Source: Clonostachys chloroleuca (lineage: Eukaryota; Ascomycota; Sordariomycetes; Hypocreales; Bionectriaceae). Taken from it: a stretch of DNA of 64,000 nucleotides. The DNA is taken from NCBI GenBank assembly GCA_037952775.1, contig JBANAY010000003.1, positions 16,058,001-16,122,000 on the forward strand, in the 5' to 3' direction. Under the pieces are notes generated by a model. That model was given only the letters and a program-made list of their open reading frames with translations, was not told the origin of the DNA and did no database searches. The stretch's first letter is position 1; each line of letters starts with the position of its first letter. The translations under genes were made by a program, and so were the position numbers. This document shows, piece by piece, positions 49,990-60,664 of the stretch.

Positions 49990-50557
49990 GGTGATACCGA
50001 TATTTATTGTGTATGGGTTTGGTTAGTTGCTGGATATTCTTGGTGATGGGAGAGCAGGCATCCCGGGTCTTATATCCCCAGAGCCGCCACAGGAGTCAAA
50101 GTCATTTGCCTTTCGGATTTTTTGGACCAACATCCCATGCTCCGTAATATGGAGAAATTACCCCAGACAATGTCCCAACGGCCTGGTTTCTGGGGCTACA
50201 TGAAGAGTTCAGAACTGCTGATGAGGGAGCGAAGTGTTCCTTGTGGGACTAGTGACCCCAGACTGATCCACATCGGGATATCTTCTTAACTCTGGTTCGA
50301 CATGAGTGAACTATCCTTACCGTCGCCTTTCCGCATCTGGAATGCCGTCGGCCGGCATCATCAAAGAGGGTCCAGCGACGGCCGGGACATGGCTGCCGTC
50401 GGGGAGAGCATACCATCAGAGGGCGTTCCTCGTCCGGGGTCCATTAAGGACGTGGGTTGTTCATGGAAGGTATATTATTTGTGTGGCATCTTGGATATGG
50501 AGGACTGTTTCATAGCTCACTCCTAAGACAATTCCCAAGTCTCGATTTCCTGTAAGC
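49990..50557. promoter_or_regulatory. Bidirectional promoter of porter and GH32 with four CreA-type sites
   Basis: The region contains CTGGGG (or its complement CCCCAG) at 50076-50081, 50161-50166, 50190-50195 and 50256-50261. Each fits the CreA/CRE1 consensus SYGGRG, and the spacing makes paired binding possible. Glucose repression of both genes is therefore likely (inference). A short open frame at 50302-50526 overlaps the GH32 side and may be leader. Confidence 0.6.
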
Positions 50558-52124
50558 ATGGGGTCAACGAACCACCAAGACCTCCACCGCCAGGTGCCAA
50601 CACCTCCTGCCGAAGACACTCTCTACAGCCGTCCATCTGCAGCTCAAGCGGCTGCTGATGTTATCCCCATCCTCGTGGGTGACACATATCATGTATTCCA
50701 TCTCACAACACCCCCGTTCACAAGACATCACCCTCCCCGTCTCAGATCTACCTGGTCACGACTCAAGACGAAAGACTTGGTAAACTGGACCAGAGACCAA
50801 GAAATGGTTCTCCGTCCAGGAGCTAATTCGTCAGACCCCGATGCTGACGGGGCGTGGACTGGATGTGCCGTCCAGGGACCAGATGGCTGCATGAATATCT
50901 TCTACACTGGTTACAACCTCTCACAGAACGGCAAGCAAGTGATTCTGCGGGTGGTTTCAAGCGATGCGAACGGGACGGTATTCGAGGGAGAAGCCAAAGT
51001 CATCACTATCCATGGAGATGGGTCGCAGTACGAGGAGATTGATTTTCGAGACCCTTACATCTTCTTCAACGAAGCAGAAGGCAAATACTGGATGCTCGTT
51101 TCGAGGCGCCTCGCTGCCGGCTCGTACTGGTATAGAGGTTGCATCGCCCTGTTAACATCAACAAATCTCGACACGTGGGAGCTTGACCCCGGGCCTCTAT
51201 ACGCACCCAGCGACATGCTATGCCCAGAGTGTCCGGAGATGTTCTCCCTTCCGAACGGTAAATGGTACCTGGTCTACTCCAGGTTCCATGCGCCCAACGC
51301 GGGAACTGTGTATCGCATCGCCGATAGTCCTCGAGGGCCCTTTTCGTATCCCGAGAGACGGGTCGCATGGGAGGCTAGATGGAAGGAGGTGGTATGCTGC
51401 CAAGTCCTGTCCCAAGGCTGGAGACCCCGAGAGGCGGGTGTACTTTGGTTGGGTGGGTGACTATGTCGATGAGGAGGGGAAGTGGCTATGGGGAGGCGAC
51501 CTTGGAGTCCCTCGTGAGATATCTGCCGGAGAGCAAGGCTACCTGAAGCTCGAAGTAGCCAGCACGTACCTGAATCATCTTCGGCAGTGTTCGCAACCAT
51601 TGTCACCTGGAATTGGGCCAACCTTGGATATAACCTCCATCGGGTCTACCGTCAACCATTTCCCCAAGATCAAGTCCCAAGAGGAACATTTGGACCTACT
51701 TGTCAGCTTCCGCCTGAAAATTGATGCTCACGCTTGTGGCGTATTGTTTCAGCACGACAATACTGGAAAAGGCTACACTTTGCGGTTTGAGCCGTCGACA
51801 TCTGGCCTCTTCTCGATGTCGCTACTTGTGGATTTCCCGTCTTTGGATGACTTTTGGGCCGACCAGTATAACATCCATCTTCCTCGGCCCGTAGATGGTC
51901 CCGAGATTACTAGACACGAAGAACTAGACGTCTCTGACGGAGTTATTCTGTTATTGAGAGGGCAAGTCATTGAAACATTTTGTGGTGGCCGTTCCATAAC
52001 CTGGCGTCTCCCCCTCCCTGATAGTTCAAATAAACCCACGGGAGAAACAAGGCGACTAGGATGGTTTGTAGAGGATGGCTCAACGTCGCTCAGCAATCTC
52101 AGCGTGCTCGCTGTGAAGTCATAA
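50558..52124 (+). CDS. GH32-type beta-fructosidase-like enzyme, intracellular, frame broken once
   Basis: Five-blade propeller glycoside hydrolase acting on fructosyl bonds by family; about 522 aa after repair. No signal peptide. The second and third GH32 motifs are clear: DFRDPYIFF (transition-state Asp) near residue 165, and CPECPEMFSL (acid/base Glu) near 228. The classical WMNDPNG motif is replaced by AADVIPILVGDTYHVFHL, where the Asp is at the nucleophile position, as in the bacterial GDVxPFY branch. The frame changes near 51375-51380: ERRVAWEAR continues as DGRRWYAAKSCP in another frame, best explained by loss of two bases (one AG of AGAG). The C-terminal beta-sandwich domain is complete. 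Stop 71 bp from the convergent regulator's stop. Confidence 0.82.
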
Positions 52125-52195
52125 GACTAAATCTCAATATTGTAATGATAGACTGATAAACTTATATATTACATGTTAAAGAAACGATGCATTAG

Positions 52196-54280
52196 TTAGT
52201 TTACAATGTCCCGCCCATCTATCGTATCACCTCTCATCGTGAGTCCCTCCGGTGACAAGATCATGCCACTCAGCAGATCATACGCCCCATCAGCTGCCAA
52301 GTCCCAGTCGCCAAAATCGGTAAATTCATAGGTCTGGGCCATTTGAAAACTGGCGACATCAGGACCGGTATTGTCATCGATCGGCTCGTTCAGATTGACA
52401 GCCAGCGAGTGCTCCAAGCCCCGAAGTATCGCGCCTTCAAGCCGGTTGACTGCATACTGCATTGGCCCACTGCTTTTGCTCATCACCCGTAAGGTCCACA
52501 GATACGAGTTTAGCGTCTCTTGCCAGAAGCTTCGCTCCTGGGAAGAGAGCGATGTGACCAGTAAGAGGGTGGTGAACGAGCCCAGAAGGGAGAATAGATA
52601 CGGGGACGTGAAGTACCAGAATGCCTCGAGGTGGTCGGGACGCAAGTTTGTAACAAAGGAAATCGCGCCCTGCGCTGTCTGTAATGCGAGTTGGCGGATG
52701 TCGGCCAGGACTTGGTCATCTACGCATCGAGGGGGCAAGACGGTTGAGCGAATAAGACGACGTAGCAGTGTTATCATGACCCCATAGTAGGAAAAGTGAA
52801 GATAGCCATGGAAGCACAGCTTCCTCTGATAGGTGATCCCCATCTGCAGCTCTGGTGGAATACTATTACTCCATTGTCCTAGTGCCTCAAATAGTGGCTG
52901 GGCGCGTTGGTATAATAAAATAGTATCCTGTCCGCGACTCGCACGAGCAGTGTAGAATGTAGACAGTACCGAAGAAAGGGTCTTGGTGAGCTGGACCATA
53001 TGTATATATTGCAACATGCCAGTGAAGACGAAAGATCTATGTTTATCTCCCTGGTTCAGTGGCGGAGTATCTTCGTTATCTGTGAAATCAGCCTCGGTAA
53101 GGTCTTCGGTGGTCCAGTCGTCATCGTGGATGTGAACGGGTCTTCCATAAGCCAGGGCCGTCCATCTGTCCTGCATGTACAACGCCCAACTGAGCCTCTT
53201 GCGTACATTCCTCTCCCATGGCGGAATTGACCAGCTGCTGGCATCTAAATGCAGCCCCAGGCACTGGCCGATTGCCAGAGCTTGGCATGTAAGACCCCAC
53301 TGGAAGGTATGGCCAGGGTTGAGAGGATCCTCGGGCTGGCATTGCAGAAGAAGAAGGGTGGCTTGGATGGAAGATAGTTTAGGGCGATGATAGCATATTG
53401 GAAGCGACTTGTATATCAGCTTCCGGAGAGTTGCAGCATTGGGAGGAGGGTACAGAGACAACTCAGCGTCGTACCCCCACCACCGAAGCGCGGAGAGATA
53501 GATGGCTCCCAGAAGCGCGGCTGGGACACACTTGAAAGAACGCTTGTACAGTTGCATGAAGACGTCCTTTGAGAGGATGGGATAGCACGGTTGCACGTGT
53601 CTCCAAAACAAGTCTAAAAGGGTTGGTCCATGGGGAGTCACGCAATTCTCAATGGCAGTGACCTGGCCGAGGTCGACGTCTGCCTCCAGGGCTTTCTCAT
53701 CTGCGGCCATATGGAACGTGAGGGGGTACTCTTGGCCGTCATCCTTGTCGAGGACACGTCGAATAGCATGAGTCTCTAGACAAAACTCATGTGTCGAATT
53801 GTCATATGGACGATACTTCATCAGGATCGGTTCCATATCACTTCCAAGGCCGTAGAGCTCAGCGAAACGAGACGGCGCGAGACCAAGGGACGCGTCCGCC
53901 GGAGAGGCATGACCGAGAGCATTGTGCCCTAAAGAGATATCACTTTGGGGATTGTTTCCGTGGCCACGAGATACAGCAGGAATTGCCGTGGTTGGGGAGG
54001 AGCCATTTGGGATCTCCGGCTGTTGGAACAGACCCGTATCTGTCGAAGGGGGCACAAGGCTATCTACCACTGCCCCCTGGCTGATTGGATGTCGCCGAGG
54101 AGGATCCAGTCTGAAGGTGCATGACGTTTGTTTGAGCTGACAGTGTAGACAGCAATGGTCGTCATCGTGGCCGGGGATGCACCGTGTCTTCCGCCGGCGG
54201 CATGCGTCACAAGGTCGCCCAGCGCGCTTTTGGCGTTTCCTAGACCTCTCCTCATACTGTAACGGCGTGGTCACCTCCAT
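52196..54280 (-). CDS. Zn2Cys6 transcription factor of the GH32 cluster
   Basis: Nuclear regulator, 694 aa, single exon. The zinc cluster lies at about residues 24-54: CDACRRRKTRC, an acidic loop with Asp/His (IPGHDDDHC), then CLHCQLKQTSC. The basic RSRKRQKR before it may be a nuclear signal. The fungal TF domain spans about 200-450: LLDLFWRHVQPCYPILS, then QALAIGQCLGLHLDASSW and KRLSWALYMQDRWTALAYGR. The WALYMQD...ALAxGRP pattern resembles DAL81/TamA-type co-activators as well as sugar regulators, so its target group is not settled. The tail-to-tail position with GH32, with only 71 bp between, suggests that it controls that gene and the porter. Confidence 0.88.
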   Translation of the reverse strand: MEVTTPLQYEERSRKRQKRAGRPCDACRRRKTRCIPGHDDDHCCLHCQLKQTSCTFRLDPPRRHPISQGAVVDSLVPPSTDTGLFQQPEIPNGSSPTTAIPAVSRGHGNNPQSDISLGHNALGHASPADASLGLAPSRFAELYGLGSDMEPILMKYRPYDNSTHEFCLETHAIRRVLDKDDGQEYPLTFHMAADEKALEADVDLGQVTAIENCVTPHGPTLLDLFWRHVQPCYPILSKDVFMQLYKRSFKCVPAALLGAIYLSALRWWGYDAELSLYPPPNAATLRKLIYKSLPICYHRPKLSSIQATLLLLQCQPEDPLNPGHTFQWGLTCQALAIGQCLGLHLDASSWSIPPWERNVRKRLSWALYMQDRWTALAYGRPVHIHDDDWTTEDLTEADFTDNEDTPPLNQGDKHRSFVFTGMLQYIHMVQLTKTLSSVLSTFYTARASRGQDTILLYQRAQPLFEALGQWSNSIPPELQMGITYQRKLCFHGYLHFSYYGVMITLLRRLIRSTVLPPRCVDDQVLADIRQLALQTAQGAISFVTNLRPDHLEAFWYFTSPYLFSLLGSFTTLLLVTSLSSQERSFWQETLNSYLWTLRVMSKSSGPMQYAVNRLEGAILRGLEHSLAVNLNEPIDDNTGPDVASFQMAQTYEFTDFGDWDLAADGAYDLLSGMILSPEGLTMRGDTIDGRDIVN

Positions 54281-54670
54281 TAGTTATGCCATTTGAAGAC
54301 ATTGAAGATGTGGAACCTATCCAACGGACGGAAGGCTAAGGTCTGACAATCCCTAGTGCAGGCGCACGTGCTACAGGACAATTGATTATCTAATCAGTAT
54401 TATAGATGATTTACCCTCAAAGAATGTTTATAATTCTCTGTATCATAAGTAAAACGGAGATGAAATTAGCATGAGTAGGTAGTAGACGAGCAGATATCAG
54501 TTTCTTAGATGTTTCATATCAAAAGAGTGGCTTGCAAAGCTGTTGGCATCACATCATCGGGACTATTCCGTCTCCCTCGAACCAAGGATCAATTAATTAT
54601 TATTCATCTATTCATTTACATCATCTTTTTTTTTTACCATTACTGCACACTGATAGCTTTCACTGTCCGC
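54281..54670. other. Intergenic region, regulator 5' side / GDPD 3' end
   Basis: 390 bp, AT-rich with a T run near 54625-54636. No gene recognised. Confidence 0.5.
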
Positions 54671-55960
54671 CTAGAACAGACCAATCTTGAAGCAGTTGGC
54701 GTAAAAGGTGAGGGTAGCGCTCCAGTCAGAGAAGATGGCAACAATGCCAATCTCCTTCCACATGAGATCAAGCATGGTGAAGACATCGCCGTCCTTGCTA
54801 ACAGCATCCTTAAAGTACATGAAGTAATAGTTGTTGTTCTCCTTGACATCATAGAGGCTACCAGAGCGGTCGACGGTCCAGGGGATAATCTTGAAGCCGA
54901 GCTCCTTGGCCTTAATAGCATACTCGCTCATGACCATTGTGCCGTTCTCGGCAGAGATGAGGTAAGGCAGGGGAGGGGCGAGGTATGTGACGCCATCAGC
55001 CTTGTAATTGGTTAGGTTGGCAACGGCATTGGGGAGTTCTTCTTCAGTCTCGCCGTAGGAGTCGAGGAAGACGGCCTGAGCGGCATACTGGGGCTCGTTC
55101 TTGAGCCAGAAGAGAATGTCGTCGTAGAGAAAGCTCTGGAGGTAGAGATCCTCGGGAGGGACACCGCCCTTGCGGTACTCATCAATGAGCTGTTGGGCGT
55201 AGATCTCTTGGGTATAGTTGCCATTGAAGGGCATGGGAACCTCGGGTGTCTTAAGCTCAGCAGTGTGGAGGAGACCCAGCTCCTTGGTGAGCTTGATGTG
55301 GTCCTGGACGCTCAAAACCTCACCGCAGTGGCTGTAGAGATCGGTTCTCCATGAAGGTGGGTTGTTGATGAAGTCCTGTGGGGTGACCGCGGAGGCGTTA
55401 AAGCCCTCCATGGTGGCGCAGAGGGTCTTGAACTCAGCAAGGCTAATGTCTGCAGTACAGCATTTGGCAGTGGCGGGTTTCCCGTTAGCTGCAGGAGTGA
55501 AAGGAGTGCTACACTTGGCATTGAGCTCAGGAATAGCAACAATGTTGGTGGTGTAGTGAAGATCACACTGGCTGTGGCGGCAGACGAGCTCCAAGTCACT
55601 GGTGAATGCGGTATCACACTCGAGCATACCAGCTCCCATGCGGGCACCGGCCATGTTGGACTGGACGGAGTGCTCGGGAATGTTCAGGGTACCACCACCA
55701 CGGTGACCGATGGACCAGGTGGAGGCCTTCCAAGGCTTAGTCGAAGTGTCCAGGCACTGTTGGAGCTCCGTCTTCAGAGGGCTTTCATCCATATCATCAA
55801 CGAGGTATCCGGGGCGGGGACCCAGATCGACACGCTTGATCTTGCGGGTTGTGTTCTTGGGAGGAGCTGGGACGCCATTGGTGCTGTTGGTGGATGAGCA
55901 CGAGGCAGCAGCAGTTGTGGCCACAAGAGCAGCGAGACCGGTAGCAAGAGAGTAACGCAT
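54671..55960 (-). CDS. Secreted glycerophosphodiester phosphodiesterase
   Basis: Cleaves glycerophosphodiesters to glycerol 3-phosphate and an alcohol, probably outside the cell. Single exon, 429 aa. The signal peptide is clear (MRYSLATGLAALVATTAAAS), with cleavage near residue 19. The catalytic set of the TIM-barrel family is present: His86-Arg87 in SIGHRGGGTLN, Glu96 in IPEHS, Glu114 and Asp116 in LECDTAF, and His129 in VCRHSQCDL. Later strands include LHTAELKTPE and FKIIPWTVDRSG. Several N-x-S/T sites fit secretion. Insertions with extra cysteines (CTADISLAEF region) resemble fungal secreted members. It may serve phosphate or glycerol scavenging. Confidence 0.92.
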   Translation of the reverse strand: MRYSLATGLAALVATTAAASCSSTNSTNGVPAPPKNTTRKIKRVDLGPRPGYLVDDMDESPLKTELQQCLDTSTKPWKASTWSIGHRGGGTLNIPEHSVQSNMAGARMGAGMLECDTAFTSDLELVCRHSQCDLHYTTNIVAIPELNAKCSTPFTPAANGKPATAKCCTADISLAEFKTLCATMEGFNASAVTPQDFINNPPSWRTDLYSHCGEVLSVQDHIKLTKELGLLHTAELKTPEVPMPFNGNYTQEIYAQQLIDEYRKGGVPPEDLYLQSFLYDDILFWLKNEPQYAAQAVFLDSYGETEEELPNAVANLTNYKADGVTYLAPPLPYLISAENGTMVMSEYAIKAKELGFKIIPWTVDRSGSLYDVKENNNYYFMYFKDAVSKDGDVFTMLDLMWKEIGIVAIFSDWSATLTFYANCFKIGLF

Positions 55961-58013
55961 CCTGGCTGATGAGGAGGAAGAGGAAGCCTGAGTGGCAGTG
56001 AAGGGAGGGAGGGATGAGGGCGAGTGAAGAGAGAGCCTGGGCCAGAAGTGATCGGCAATGCAGAAGGAACTGGGCTGGTTTTTATTGTTTTCGATGCCTG
56101 TCTCTCGTCCTCATTAAGAGATCGTGGTCCAGCTTCTTCTCAAGCTCTTGGAGCTAGCTGCAGAATTGGGTTGCTGGGGAGTGAGTGCGTGGGTGGCATG
56201 GGGTCTCTCAGCCGTCAACTGGCAGGCATGTGCATGTCTCTCCCTAGGAACCGAGACATCCCTGCGAGTTGCTCTGCATGGAACAGGGCATTACAGCCTG
56301 TAAGCCTAGAGATTCATTTCAAGATGAGCCGGCAGTGCCTCCCAAGTCCGGCGACGAGATGGTGGGCTGGTGGGTTGGGGGTGAGCTGCCATTGCAGTAG
56401 CTTCCAAGATGGGGAGAACCAAGGGCACCAGGGCTGCGATTGGGCCGTCTTACTTCTGGCCCAGAAGTTTCCGAGACTCTCGAGATGAACAACGCCCACG
56501 TTTTCACAATGGATTAGGATCGAGCCGAAAGCCAAGGCAGAACTGATAGCACTGAGCTGGCTGGAGCAGGGAAAGGTACGTCATCTAGAAAATGGTGGGA
56601 CACTGGAGCTGGTGCTAGACTGGCGGAACACAGCCTGTATTCGGAATGGTAGCGGATGATGACAGTGGGTATCTCTCGCTGTAAGTCATTGGCGGGGTCG
56701 AAGCTTCAGTGGGGTGGGCCAAATGTCTCGCTGCAGCTTAGCGGGCTGATCAACCAACTCTAACCCTGACAGAGGCCTTCTGTATCAGGCAGTTGGTTTG
56801 TTCTGTGGAGGCGCCTCTATTCTACCTGCATGAAAGGAACGATAAAGTCCAGAATGGCGCTAAGCAGAGTCGTTCAGCTACATGCTTGCATGCTATTAGG
56901 CTGAGTCGAGAGGATGTATCTTTGTTCGCGAAAGATGGCCTTCAACGGCTTGATTTTCTCACAACACCGGCCGTTTGCTCCAATGCGACACCAGGCACCA
57001 GATCTTGGCCAATATGTACGGAGTGAGCCCAAAATAACCATCATCACCGTCCTCAGAAGTCTTGATTTCAAGTGCCGCACGTGGGGAACTGGGGTTGAGT
57101 TGCCTTCGAGAGTCCTTCCTCCGCGTGCCTTATCCACAGCTTCCTATTCGCCAGATGGCAACACATCAACCACACCACTCCAACCCAACCTTGTTTATTA
57201 CTGTTGATCGGGGAAGCCCAGGGGCCAAGATAATGGCGAGGAAGCAGGAAGCGAGACGAGGCACCGCACTTTGCCTTGCAAGCTTACAATCCCAATCCGA
57301 CCACCTATGCCTAGCATTCTTCCTCACAGCAACAGAGCAGAGCATCCTCATTCCATCATCTTTCATTGGGGAGCATTGAATGGAGTATTGAGCTTCAATC
57401 ACGGCTCCTCCTCTACAAATCGGTTCATTTGTTACCATTGTTTCGGCCAGGGACATCTCTGCCGCTAATTGAGTTTTAACTTCAAAGGCCTCAGGTCAAT
57501 CCCCTCGTTCACAGGTACCTTGTTCCGGTTAACCTTGAAAATAAGCACAAACTATTCAATTCGGACGGCTTTTAAGTCCGTTTGTTTTCTATTCCACCCC
57601 TGTCGTTCGTGGGAAAAGTGTATGCACCACGCAGGGACATTTCCACCTTCTATACGACGTAATCTTAGCTGCAGACCAACCTCCTCTCTGACTAGTATCC
57701 GCATCTTGATCGGGGACATGATCCTTTGTTGAGCACGTGGGTGGAGCGTCTCTTTAAGCTTGCAGTGTCATGATAGTTATCCACTCGCTCGAGGCGTGGC
57801 GAGGGCATTGCTTCCAGTTCGTGAGCCGATCCCGGCCGTTGGCGTGCATGTATTATAGCTCTCACATCTCAATTCTACGCTGCTGCTCTCTCAGAGCCTG
57901 CCAGCCTAGTTGGGAACGTCTTTTTCACAATGGACAGGCCATCGTATACCATTAAGGACTCTTATAAACAGGCATTGCTCTTATCAATCTCCCGTAGCAC
58001 CATGTAATCATCA
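55961..58013. other. Long intergenic region, GDPD promoter to chitinase relic
   Basis: 2.05 kb, no gene recognised. The open frames are short and lack familiar motifs. Confidence 0.45.
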
Positions 58014-58830
58014 CTACCCCGGCTGACTGAGCCCTTCGATGTATCGTAACTGACCCCTTTCGTACTTCCCACGAGCTAAAGCTTCCAAGCCCTCAGTAGT
58101 AGCCCTCGAGTGCCAGAACTCAAACTCGTCTTCACCAAACCCCCATGAGAAGACGCCGCCAAGTCCCAACTTGCCCACAACCTCCACCAGCTTCCTTCGC
58201 ATGCTCTCTAGCCTGTCCAAGGGCCACCACAACAGGTCGTCCGGGTCCCAGTACCCGTAGCTTCTGTCCTCGTACGTGAACCCATGTGTCAAAGCCCGAT
58301 GTCAAGATTCGGCGAGCTCGGCAGACGTCTCGTTGTACGAGCTAAATCCACCCGTCATGCCAAGGTCCGCCCCAGTCTCCCCGTCCTCCATCAGCGGCAT
58401 TGGGCAGCCAACCGGGTATGCAGTATCACACGCGGCCGCCTTCCGATACTACTTTACATAATGAGGGAGGCCGAGATCGAGCTGGCCCGGCGGGGCAATC
58501 CGATCCATGTATCGCTGGACCGCCGCCTTGGGACCAGCGACACCGGTGTGGTGGATCACAACGTGGTTGCGTCGGTTCGTTAGCTCATACGACATGACGT
58601 TGATGAAGTCTACGTCGTGGTTTGTTCAAGGCATTGTCGAGCTGTCGAAGGCGATGAGATCCGCTTCTTAGCCTAGAACGGCCATGGACAGAAGTTAAGC
58701 TGCGCCGGGGCCGTCTTGTCTCCTGTAATAACAGGATGAAGGCTTCGATCTCCCATTTCGCTCCGGGTTCGGTATGAGTTTTGTGATCGTCTCGATGCCG
58801 ACTTTCCACGGGGAGCAAGTAGCGCGTCAG
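58014..58830 (-). pseudogene. GH18 chitinase relic, truncated and interrupted
   Basis: C-terminal half of a fungal GH18 chitinase. The minus strand reads DVDFINVMSYELTNRRNHVV, HHTGVAGPKAAVQRYMDR and LDLGLPHYVK, followed by a TAG at 58449-58451 where family members have Trp. Then come MEDGETGADLGMTGGFSSYN and a TGA at 58302-58304, again at an expected Trp. It ends with THGFTYEDRSYGYWDPDD and GLGGVFSWGFGEDEFEF before a proper stop at 58014. Upstream, from about 58620, there are fragments in mixed frames (KSTxxIETITK-like and GDKTAPAQLNFCPWPF, then a stop). The catalytic DxxDxDxE segment and start are absent, so it cannot be active. The neighbour is a drug transporter; no link is evident. Confidence 0.8.
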
Positions 58831-59156
58831 CTGCATATGCTGCTAATGCCAAATAGTTGCAACATAAATCATGTTAGTCAAGTAGAACTCCTAAAACTAA
58901 CTAATGTATGAAATTTCAGATAAAAGCCACTTGCATGAGATACTCAGTTATCCAAAAACTCACCTAGTCAAGTTCTGGTAGAGGAGTACCAATCGCATGG
59001 CCAATTCATATGACGAGTATGTGACAATATCCTTTCTGGAACTCATTATTTGTTCATCTTTCTTTTTTGCCGGTGCGACTCATTTTGCCTTTAAATTTAC
59101 CATGAATACTTTCTCTATCGCGTGCTCTATGTCTAATAGTTCTATAGGGTATCAAA
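58831..59156. other. Intergenic region, AT-rich
   Basis: 326 bp where the chitinase N-terminus would be expected, with no trace of it. It includes the 3' region of the DHA1 transporter. Confidence 0.4.
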
Positions 59157-60664
59157 TTACTGCACCCTCTTCGCCCGCCACTTCTCACCATTCCTCGTCA
59201 ACAACCACACAAGCCCAGCCGCACCAGTAAGAAACGCCGCAGAAATCGTACTGTACCACCCGATCCCAATCGTCTTAATGGCAGGCAGACACGCCGCCGA
59301 CCCACCAGCCGCAAACATATACCGCGTAAAGTAGTTCCCGGCCACCACCACCGAGCTCATCCCCCTGTCCTGGAACACGTCGATCAGGTAGGTGTTGATG
59401 CTCGGCAGGGCGATCTGCTGGCTGAAGCCCTGGAGGAACGAACTGACGACGACCAGCGGGATTCCCCCACCTCCTTGTCGATGGACCACCCGTAAAGGAG
59501 CATGGACCCGGGGATGAAGACGGCCAGGAGGATCACGGCCGCGTTGAGGCGGTCTTCGGGGATGCGGCGGCCGCGCTTCTCGATGTAGCGGGCGACGATG
59601 AAGTCGGACCACTTGCCGCCGAACAAGACACCGAACATGAAGCCAGCTCCGGGAGGGAGGAAGAACAGCGCTGACTGTATTGGCGTTGTGAGGTTGAACC
59701 GGGGATTGATCACGTACCGGATAGGAGTCAGAAGCGAGTATTGGTTCCAAATCATAGACGATACAGCCAGCGCGGCGATCCAGAGATTAGGATAGGCAAG
59801 GAGGGGGTGCAGCATCTTCCACGGATTGGTCAATTTCGCTAACTTGACAGCACTCTGTCCCACGGTCAAGCCCTTGAAGGTGTCCGGTCGCTCGTGCATG
59901 GTCTCGGGGAGGAAGAAGATGACCATGAGGGAGGCGGCGCCTGAAAGCGCGGTCATGACCCAGAATATTACACGCCAGCTCGTGTACGTGATCACCACAC
60001 CACCGAGAAGAGGCGCCACTGACGGGCCGACGAGGATCCCCAGCATGAAGATACTCAGGGCCCGGCCTCTCTCGGTTGGATGGTACACGTCTCCGATTAC
60101 TACGCTCCCCACGACAAGGATTGCCGTTCCCTGAAAAGCAGTGAGCATCCGGAAGGCAATGTACATCCCCAGATTCGTCGACAGGGCGGTCCCCGCGCTG
60201 AACGCGGTGAGGAAAACGGTGGACGCGATAAAGGTATTACGGCGTCCAAAGGAGGTAGCAGCCAGGGGACCCCAGAAGATAGGGCTGAGGCCCATGAAAA
60301 CGAAGAACAGACCGTTGGACACGTTGATCATCTCGCCCGTCGTCTGGAGAGTGGCGGCCACCTCAGGAATGGCGACGAGAACCGCGGTGGATGCGATGGG
60401 GGTAAGGAAGCCGCATATTGAGATAACGGAAATGATGACCAGCTTGCGGCTCTTGGTGAAGCGGTCGTAGATTTCCCGGTTGCTGGTCGTCTGGGCAAGT
60501 GGCAACCCAACAGCTCTCTCCTCATCCACGCCACGAGTGTTTCCAGGCTGGGGGACTTCCACTGGGATATCGGCTGTTTCTTCTATGATGCCATTTACAA
60601 CAGGAGACTTTTCCATCTGGTTTATGGGCGACGGGGCCGCATCTACCTCCTTGGAGTTGCCCAT
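59157..60664 (-). CDS. MFS drug/H+ antiporter (DHA1 type), frame broken by one missing G
   Basis: Multidrug or metabolite exporter, about 502 aa, intronless. It begins MGNSKEVDAAPSPINQMEKS. The cytosolic N-terminus is followed by 12 helices; the DHA1 marks are present: SVISICGFLTPIASTAVLVAIPE (helix 1), LFFVFMGLSPIFWGPLA with SFGRRNTF (motif A), GMYIAFRMLTAFQGTAILVVG, and the antiporter helix-5 motif LGILVGPSVAPLLGG. The frame shifts in the G5 run near 59464-59468 after SIDKEVG: restoring one G reads GGIPLVVVSSFLQGFSQQIA, completing helices 11-12. The open frame runs upstream to a TTG, but ATG 60664 is the first ATG. Confidence 0.87.

Noticed and set aside
50302..50526. Open frames upstream of GH32 as a first exon
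   Set aside because: No similarity seen and no splice pair that extends the GH32 N-terminus; the ATG at 50558 suffices.
58014..58830. RIP as the sole cause of chitinase decay
   Set aside because: Only one of the two clear stop changes fits CpA to TpA, and local base composition does not look strongly AT-shifted.
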